Origin: Nocardia yamanashiensis NBRC 100130
Lineage (GTDB): Bacteria; Actinomycetota; Actinomycetes; Mycobacteriales; Mycobacteriaceae
Assembly (NCBI RefSeq): GCF_001613325.1
Contig: NZ_BDCD01000002.1
Coordinates: 434,001-498,000 of the forward strand
DNA: 64,000 nt
Direction: 5' to 3'
The notes under the pieces are model-generated. The model made no database searches, was not told where the DNA came from, and worked only from the letters and a program-made list of their open reading frames with translations. Position numbers and translations under genes: made by a program. How positions within the stretch are numbered: the stretch's first letter is position 1; every line of letters begins with the position of its first letter. Shown here in pieces: positions 59,427 through 64,000 of this stretch.

Positions 59427-59436
59427 GCTATATAGC
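59427..59436. promoter_or_regulatory. AT-rich palindrome upstream of the glycine-zipper gene
   Basis: GCTATATAGC is a 10-bp palindrome in an unusually AT-rich patch about 100 bases before the start at 59326; it may be part of that gene's promoter. Confidence 0.3.
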
Positions 59437-59451
59437 CCGGAAGCTGCCGCT

Positions 59452-60255
59452 TTACAACCCGGAAACTCTGATCAGCTCGAGCAGCTCCCCCTGAACCCCC
59501 GGCGCCGCCGCAACAGTGTCGGCCGACCCGAAATCATGGGCTCGCCCAGACGAATCCGTCACCAAGGCGCCACTCTCCCGTGCGATCAAAACCCCCGCAG
59601 CGGTATCCCACGGCTTGTTGGAATGAATAACGCACCCCTCCGTCCGCCCCTCCGCCACCCACGCCAAATCCAATGCGGCCGACCCGAACATCCGCACCCG
59701 CTCGGCAGCAGCGGCCAGCGCCGCCGCCAACGCAACCCGCCGCCGGTTCTTCCGATCGGCATCGACACCGACGGCATAATCCCCCAGCGAGACAATGGAT
59801 TCACCGAGCGCACCGCGACTACTACACGCCATCCGCCGATCCCCCGAAAACGCACCGCACCCCCGCACCGCCCGGTACTCGAGCCCGAGGAACGGCGCGG
59901 CGATCACCCCGACCGCAGGCACTCCCCGCTCGACGAGCGCGAGCGACACAGCCGAAAGCGGCAGCCCATGAATGAAATTCGAGGTCCCATCGATGGGGTC
60001 CAGCACCCACACCGCGCCACTGCCCACGGACTCGACGAGCGACCCTTGCCCTTCCTCGCCGAGAAACCCGATCCCAGGTGTCCTCTCCTCGAGAAACTGC
60101 CGAATCACCCCCTGAATTCGCACATCGAGGTCGGTAACGAAGTCCCGATCACTCTTTCGCCGAATATCGCCGGGCTCTGCATCCATGAGAAGGTCGGCCC
60201 CGAAGCCCGCAGCCTGCCGAGCAATCTCCATCATGGCCGCCATATTGCATGTCAT
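59452..60255 (-). CDS. Inositol-monophosphatase-family phosphatase
   Basis: 267 residues. ATG 60255 overlaps the regulator stop (ATGA). Metal and substrate motifs are complete: GFLGEEGQG, VLDPIDGTSNFIHGLP and WDTAAGVLIARESGALVTD. Mg2+-dependent removal of phosphate from inositol phosphate, histidinol phosphate or PAP-like compounds is possible; the family does not separate easily by sequence. Coupling to an HTH gene suggests the regulator and the enzyme handle one pathway. Confidence 0.88.
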   Translation of the reverse strand: MTCNMAAMMEIARQAAGFGADLLMDAEPGDIRRKSDRDFVTDLDVRIQGVIRQFLEERTPGIGFLGEEGQGSLVESVGSGAVWVLDPIDGTSNFIHGLPLSAVSLALVERGVPAVGVIAAPFLGLEYRAVRGCGAFSGDRRMACSSRGALGESIVSLGDYAVGVDADRKNRRRVALAAALAAAAERVRMFGSAALDLAWVAEGRTEGCVIHSNKPWDTAAGVLIARESGALVTDSSGRAHDFGSADTVAAAPGVQGELLELIRVSGL

Positions 60256-61001
60256 CGCGCGGCAATCTCCTTCCCGCTGGCCCAAACAGCTTCGAAGACT
60301 TGGCTGAACGTATCGAACATCCCGGCCCGGTCGCTGCGCCGCGTCACGAAAGTCGGAGATTCCACCCCTCTTGCATTCGGCAGATACGGCTGCACAACAC
60401 AGATGCGCCGATCGACGATCGTGATGTTGAACCTCACCGGCGCATCATAGGTCCGCATCAGAATTGCCCCGCCACCCTCTTCCGGAATTCTGTTCCGCAG
60501 CCGCGCGAGCGACCGAATGTTCAGCTCCGTCAGACTGGTCAGAACCCCGGGATTGTGTCCCTCTTCCTCCTCCCGGGCGAGAATGTGCCTGCCGCCGGGC
60601 TCGAGAAACAGGCATCGAAGGATCGTGCCGGAGGTGACCAGATGGAGCAGGTCACCGTCGGAATACTGCTGGCACAGCAGATTCAGTGAAAGCCCGGCGA
60701 TATCGATGTGTGCGGCGCCGTCGAACAGCATCCGTGGCGGCATTGCCTGCGTGAACTCGGCGCGGGTCGTGAATATCGCTTCCACGTCCGCGTACTGCCG
60801 ACGCGGCGAAACTTCCGGCCACAGGGCATCTTCCGGCTCGCGGAGTAACGCGGCGAGCGCGTAGCGGTGCTTCGGGTAGGGCACACGGGCTTTGGTGATC
60901 CATCGCTCGACCGTCTTCGCATCGACTTGCAGCGATGCGGCCACTGCCTGGGGCGTGAGTCCGTTGTGAAGTAACGCAGTCCGGAGTCGCTCGTTAGCCA
61001 T
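60252..61001 (-). CDS. Helix-turn-helix regulator with DUF5919-like C-terminal domain
   Basis: 249 residues from MANERLRTALLHNGLTPQAV. N-terminal XRE-like helix-turn-helix (about 1-55: VAASLQVDAKTVERWITKAR) and a C-terminal domain (about 85-245) that fits the DUF5919 type found behind XRE helices in actinobacteria, with SDGDLLHLVTSGTILRCLFL and EEGGGAILMRTYDAPVRFNI. The domain is distantly like phospholipase-D-fold sensors, which I only infer. Divergent from the resolvase-like gene across 153 bp and coupled to the phosphatase. Confidence 0.8.
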   Translation of the reverse strand: MANERLRTALLHNGLTPQAVAASLQVDAKTVERWITKARVPYPKHRYALAALLREPEDALWPEVSPRRQYADVEAIFTTRAEFTQAMPPRMLFDGAAHIDIAGLSLNLLCQQYSDGDLLHLVTSGTILRCLFLEPGGRHILAREEEEGHNPGVLTSLTELNIRSLARLRNRIPEEGGGAILMRTYDAPVRFNITIVDRRICVVQPYLPNARGVESPTFVTRRSDRAGMFDTFSQVFEAVWASGKEIAAR

Positions 61002-61154
61002 GGTCTGCCCATCGCCGAGGGGACGTTTCGGGACGAGTGTAAACGTGTTCAGACGTCCGGTGAAGTCCTGTCCGGTGGTCGCGAGGTCCCCGGTTGCCCA
61101 GCGAATCTGGCTGTGCACGACCCAATTCGAAACGACACGCGAAGGAAGGACGAC

Positions 61155-61499
61155 ATGCGATTCCGGCCTACTGCACTCGGATATCTGCGATCCGATGTGT
61201 CGGGGATTCAGCAGGCGTGGGATGAAGCCGCGATTCGCCGCCTGGCCGAACGGCTGGGCTACGACCTCGCGGAGATCATCATCCTTCGATCATCGGCGAG
61301 CAGCCCATTGCAACGGTTGAAACGGCGTGCGACGGCTCTCGCCGCCGAAGCGGTCATCGTGCCGGGTGTGGGGCACTTCGACGGCGAGCAGGTCCCGGCT
61401 GACCTCGTGCAGCGGATGGACGTGATCACCATCAGTCCGGAGTGCACCTATGCCCGCTGGGCGACCGGGTTCGTCGATATTGCCGAGCCTCGACGATGA
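61155..61499 (+). CDS. Stand-alone resolvase-N-like small protein
   Basis: 114 residues, GGAAGGACGAC before ATG 61155. The start RPTALGYLRSDVSGIQQAWD followed by RRLAERLGYDLAEIIILRSS recalls the first strand and helix of the serine-recombinase catalytic domain (GYLRVS...Q), but the usual later Arg motifs and the DNA-binding end are absent and the expected Ser position is not clearly kept. Recombination activity is therefore doubtful; an accessory or signalling role is possible. Divergent from the HTH regulator. Confidence 0.65.
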   Translation: MRFRPTALGYLRSDVSGIQQAWDEAAIRRLAERLGYDLAEIIILRSSASSPLQRLKRRATALAAEAVIVPGVGHFDGEQVPADLVQRMDVITISPECTYARWATGFVDIAEPRR

Positions 61500-61506
61500 G
61501 GTTGGG

Positions 61507-62259
61507 CTATTCGGGGAAGGGGGACAGGCGGATGAGGGGGTCGAAGCCGGAGTTGAGGAGCCATTTGGTGCGGCCGTGGGGGACGGCTGCGGCTTCGGCT
61601 CGGAAGGCGGTGGTGATGTGGTGTTTGAAATTGTGGCGGGGGTGGTGGTGGAGGAGTTCGGTTACCCAGGTGGGGGACAGGTCGGATAGGCGGGCTCCGA
61701 TTACGTCGGCGGAGGCGCCGGCGGAGACGAAACCGCCTGGGTCGGAGAGGTTTGCGGCTACGCCGGGGGTGAGGTGGGCGGCGATGGCCGATCCGATTGC
61801 TTGGGCGCGGTCGGGGGTGGCGCCGTGGCGGGTAGCGAAGTCGACGGCGTGTTCGCCGCCTCGGACTGCGAAACATCGGCCGGGGGTGGGGGATTCGAGG
61901 CTGATGTCGTGCAGGAGGCTGGAGACGTAGACGAGTTCGTCGTCGTAGGGGGCGCCGTCGAGGGCGGCCAGGACGCGGCCGAAATAGTAGGTGCGGAACG
62001 AGTGTTCGAGGATGGCGTCCGAAAGGGTTTCGCGGGCTTCGGTTTCGGCGGCTTTGGCCAGGGCGGAATCGGGTAGGCGCAGGCCGGCGAAGTCCAGCCG
62101 GCCACGGCCGCGGCGGCCCAGGGCGATCTTCAACCGGCCGGGGAGCACCGTGGGGGCGGCCTTGACGAAAGCGGCGGTGAGATGGCGGCGCTGGGCGGCG
62201 GTGAGGGCGCCTCCGGTGCTGGTGGCCCAGTCCCAGTCGAGTGCGGTCGATGCGGCCAC
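61507..62259 (-). CDS. HD-domain protein
   Basis: 250 residues. The HD-type metal motif is visible: EHSFRTYYFG (about residue 85), SSLLHDIS (His-Asp pair near 118) and AIAAHL further on. Similar actinobacterial proteins are predicted metal-dependent phosphohydrolases of unknown substrate. The gene is strongly C-rich at wobble positions on its sense strand. Divergent from a GlxA/AdpA-type regulator with an operator-like repeat in the 112-bp gap. Confidence 0.85.
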   Translation of the reverse strand: MAASTALDWDWATSTGGALTAAQRRHLTAAFVKAAPTVLPGRLKIALGRRGRGRLDFAGLRLPDSALAKAAETEARETLSDAILEHSFRTYYFGRVLAALDGAPYDDELVYVSSLLHDISLESPTPGRCFAVRGGEHAVDFATRHGATPDRAQAIGSAIAAHLTPGVAANLSDPGGFVSAGASADVIGARLSDLSPTWVTELLHHHPRHNFKHHITTAFRAEAAAVPHGRTKWLLNSGFDPLIRLSPFPE

Positions 62260-62326
62260 GGTGAACTCCTTGGATCTGCGGGCGATGTCGCTGTCCAGTC
62301 AATCGGCCGGGCGCGCGCCGGGCGAG

Positions 62327-62361
62327 TGGCACGAATGCCAGTGATGCTCGGATTCGTGCCA
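62327..62361. promoter_or_regulatory. AdpA/GlxA-type operator
   Basis: TGGCACGAAT (62327-62336) and ATTCGTGCCA (62352-62361) are perfect 10-bp inverted arms. Each matches the AdpA consensus TGGCSNGWWY of Streptomyces at nine of ten positions. TGGCACGAATGCCA (62327-62340) is itself an inverted repeat. Located just upstream of the regulator start (62372) and of the divergent HD gene. Confidence 0.7.
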
Positions 62362-62371
62362 AACTGGGGCG

Positions 62372-63319
62372 GTGAGGCAGGTGACCGCGCTGGCATTGGA
62401 CGGCGTCATGACGTTCGATCTGGCCTGTGCCGTGCAGGCTTTCCGGCACGGGCCGGGAAAGTTCGGGGAACCGAGCGGGTTCGAGATGCGGACCTGCGGG
62501 GTACGGCCGGGGCCGGTATGGACGCCCAACGGTTTCGATCTGCGCGTCGAGGAGGGGCTGGAAGCTCTGGAAGACGCGGACATCGTCGTGGTGCCGGGCA
62601 CCGGGTTGCCGACATTTCCCGTACCGGACGCCGCCCTGGACGCCCTGCGCGCCGCCGCCGAACGCGGCGCCACCATCGTGAGTATCTGCGTCGGTGCCTT
62701 CGTCCTCGGCCAGGCCGGCCTGCTCGACCATCGCCCCGCCACCACCCACTGGGCCTACTGCGACGACTTCGCCGCCATGTTCCCGGCCGTGAAACTCGAC
62801 CCCCACGCCCTCTACATCGACGACGGCGACATCCTCACCTCGGCCGGCCTCTCCGCCGGCCTGGACCTCTGCCTGCACATAGTCCGCCGCGAACTCGGCG
62901 CGAGCGCCGCCGCCGAACTGGCCCGCTGGAACGTCGCCGCCCCACACCGCGAAGGCGGTCAGGCCCAATACATCCCGGACGCCCTCCCCACCTCCACCAC
63001 CGGCGGCCTCGCCGCCACCCTCGCCTGGGCCGCCGCCAACCCCACCGAGGCCACCTCCATCTCCGCCCTCGCCCGCCACGCCCTGATGAGCGACCGCACC
63101 TTCATCCGCCGCTTCAAACAGGAAGTAGGCACCACCCCCCGCCGCTGGCTCGAAGCCCAGCGCACCGCCCGCGCCCGCGAACTCCTCGAAACCACCGACC
63201 TCCCAATAGAAGTCGTAGCCACCCAATCCGGCTTCGGCAGCGTCACCGCCCTCCGCACCCACCTCCGAGCCGCCACCGCCACCACCCCCGCCGGCTACCG
63301 CCGCTCCCTCCGCCGTTGA
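62372..63319 (+). CDS. GlxA/AdpA-type AraC regulator (DJ-1/PfpI plus HTH)
   Basis: 315 residues from GTG. N-terminal DJ-1/PfpI-like domain (about 1-170: VTALALDGVMTFDLACAVQA, ADIVVVPGTGLP, ISICVGAFVLGQAGLLD with the Cys nucleophile-elbow-like ICVGAF) and C-terminal AraC helix-turn-helix pair (about 215-310: LARHALMSDRTFIRRFKQEV, VATQSGFGSVTALRTHLRAA). This is the GlxA/AdpA group. The operator immediately upstream suggests self-regulation and control of the HD gene. The 3' half is C-rich at wobble positions. Confidence 0.92.
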   Translation: MRQVTALALDGVMTFDLACAVQAFRHGPGKFGEPSGFEMRTCGVRPGPVWTPNGFDLRVEEGLEALEDADIVVVPGTGLPTFPVPDAALDALRAAAERGATIVSICVGAFVLGQAGLLDHRPATTHWAYCDDFAAMFPAVKLDPHALYIDDGDILTSAGLSAGLDLCLHIVRRELGASAAAELARWNVAAPHREGGQAQYIPDALPTSTTGGLAATLAWAAANPTEATSISALARHALMSDRTFIRRFKQEVGTTPRRWLEAQRTARARELLETTDLPIEVVATQSGFGSVTALRTHLRAATATTPAGYRRSLRR

Positions 63320-63481
63320 CCGTCAGGAGTTCATCAGCGCGGCGGTGAGGGTTTTCGCGATGCGAACTGAATGCCGCTGGGCGCGGCGCGCGCCGCGGAC
63401 TGGCAATTGATCTTGTTTCGTCTAGTCTCGGCTCCGTTGTGTGCGTGATTCCCTCCACGATCGGGACGGAGACCACTGACG

Positions 63482-64000
63482 ATGGCCGTTGCTACCAGCA
63501 CCCGGAACCAAGCGAACCTCTTCGACGATCTCGACGACGCCGTGCGGGAAATCGCCGCGGGCCGTGCGGTGATCGTGGTCGATGACGAACAGCGTGAGAA
63601 CGAAGGCGATCTGATCATGGCCGCCGAGCTGGCCACCCCGGAACTGCTGGGGTTCTTCATCCGCTACACCGGCGGCGTGGTGTGCGCGCCGATGGCCGCC
63701 GAGCGCGCGGACCGGCTGGGGCTGCCGTTGATGACCGACGGGAACGAGGACGAGAAGCAGACCGCGTTCACCGTGACCGTCGACGCGGTGGCCGGCGTGG
63801 TGTCGGGGATCAGCGCCGCCGATCGGGCCGCGACCTTCCGGGCGCTGGCGCATCCGGGCACCGTGGCGGGCGATCTGCAAAGGCCGGGGCATGTGTTCCC
63901 GTTGCGTGCGCATCCGCGGGGGCTGGCGGCCCGGCAGGGGCACACCGAGGCGAGCGTGGAGTTGCTGCGGCTGGCGGGGCTGGCGCAGGTGGCGGTGATC
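63482..64000 (+). CDS. ribB: 3,4-dihydroxy-2-butanone-4-phosphate synthase (3' end outside the window)
   Basis: The frame from ATG 63482 (GGAG upstream) has no stop before the window edge; 173 residues are visible. VIVVDDEQRENEGDLIMAAE is the DHBP-synthase signature, with the acidic metal loop, and DAVAGVVSGISAADRAATFR and HTEASVELLRLAGL later. The enzyme turns ribulose 5-phosphate into the four-carbon riboflavin precursor. Whether a GTP cyclohydrolase II domain (RibBA fusion) follows cannot be seen. I find no FMN riboswitch core in the 160 bp upstream. Confidence 0.93.
   Translation, partial: MAVATSTRNQANLFDDLDDAVREIAAGRAVIVVDDEQRENEGDLIMAAELATPELLGFFIRYTGGVVCAPMAAERADRLGLPLMTDGNEDEKQTAFTVTVDAVAGVVSGISAADRAATFRALAHPGTVAGDLQRPGHVFPLRAHPRGLAARQGHTEASVELLRLAGLAQVAVI

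Noticed and set aside
63320-63481. FMN riboswitch before ribB
   Set aside because: The conserved RFN blocks (such as the GGTGAAATTCCC-like core) are not present; only short GC-rich self-complementary stretches are.

Overview
The window is about 64 kb of high-GC actinobacterial chromosome. The genes present (a yrbE/mce lipid-uptake operon, an MspA-family porin, ChoD-like GMC oxidoreductases, an F420/Ddn-type domain, flavin monooxygenase and SDR clusters, ANTAR and LAL-type regulators) point to a mycolic-acid-containing organism. Nocardia or a close relative is my best guess, made from gene content only. I see no rRNA, tRNA, CRISPR array, IS element or prophage. Both ends cut genes: a hybrid histidine kinase on the left and ribB on the right.

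Left part (1-15.4 kb). A poly-HAMP hybrid kinase is translationally coupled to an ANTAR/GAF/PAS/PP2C phosphatase. Next come a frameshifted LuxR-type regulator, a SnoaL-like protein and a small secreted protein. An envelope operon follows (MspA porin, Pro-rich secreted protein, single-pass membrane protein). Across an AT-rich 17-bp palindrome it is divergent from a voltage-gated cation channel that carries a C-terminal helix-turn-helix. A YhgE/Pip membrane protein and a TetR regulator converge after that.

Middle part (15.4-44.8 kb). This holds an oxidative and secretory inventory: two FAD monooxygenases plus two SDRs in one operon behind a TetR-type operator; an island of secreted proteins (large alpha/beta hydrolase, two small paralogues, two divergent FG-GAP propellers); a canonical Baeyer-Villiger-type monooxygenase; two ChoD-like GMC oxidoreductases; a lipocalin-like protein with an ALO-type FAD oxidase; a DMT exporter; a LAL-type LuxR regulator divergent from a DUF4242 protein; a DUF4331/TPR pair; a third FG-GAP protein; and two carboxymuconolactone-decarboxylase-like proteins, one fused to a Ddn-like domain.

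Right part (43.7-64 kb). An AraC regulator is divergent from an alpha/beta hydrolase, with a long inverted-repeat site pair between them. The hydrolase precedes a complete yrbEA-yrbEB-mceABCDEF-associated-protein operon. Then come a cytosolic molybdopterin oxidoreductase, a tautomerase, a glycine-zipper envelope protein, an HTH regulator coupled to an inositol-monophosphatase-like enzyme, a stand-alone resolvase-like small protein, an HD-domain protein divergent from a GlxA/AdpA-type regulator with an AdpA-like operator, and ribB. My reading is that the region combines lipid or sterol uptake (mce, porin) with oxidation of such substrates (monooxygenases, GMC oxidases, SDRs). The substrate is inferred, not shown.
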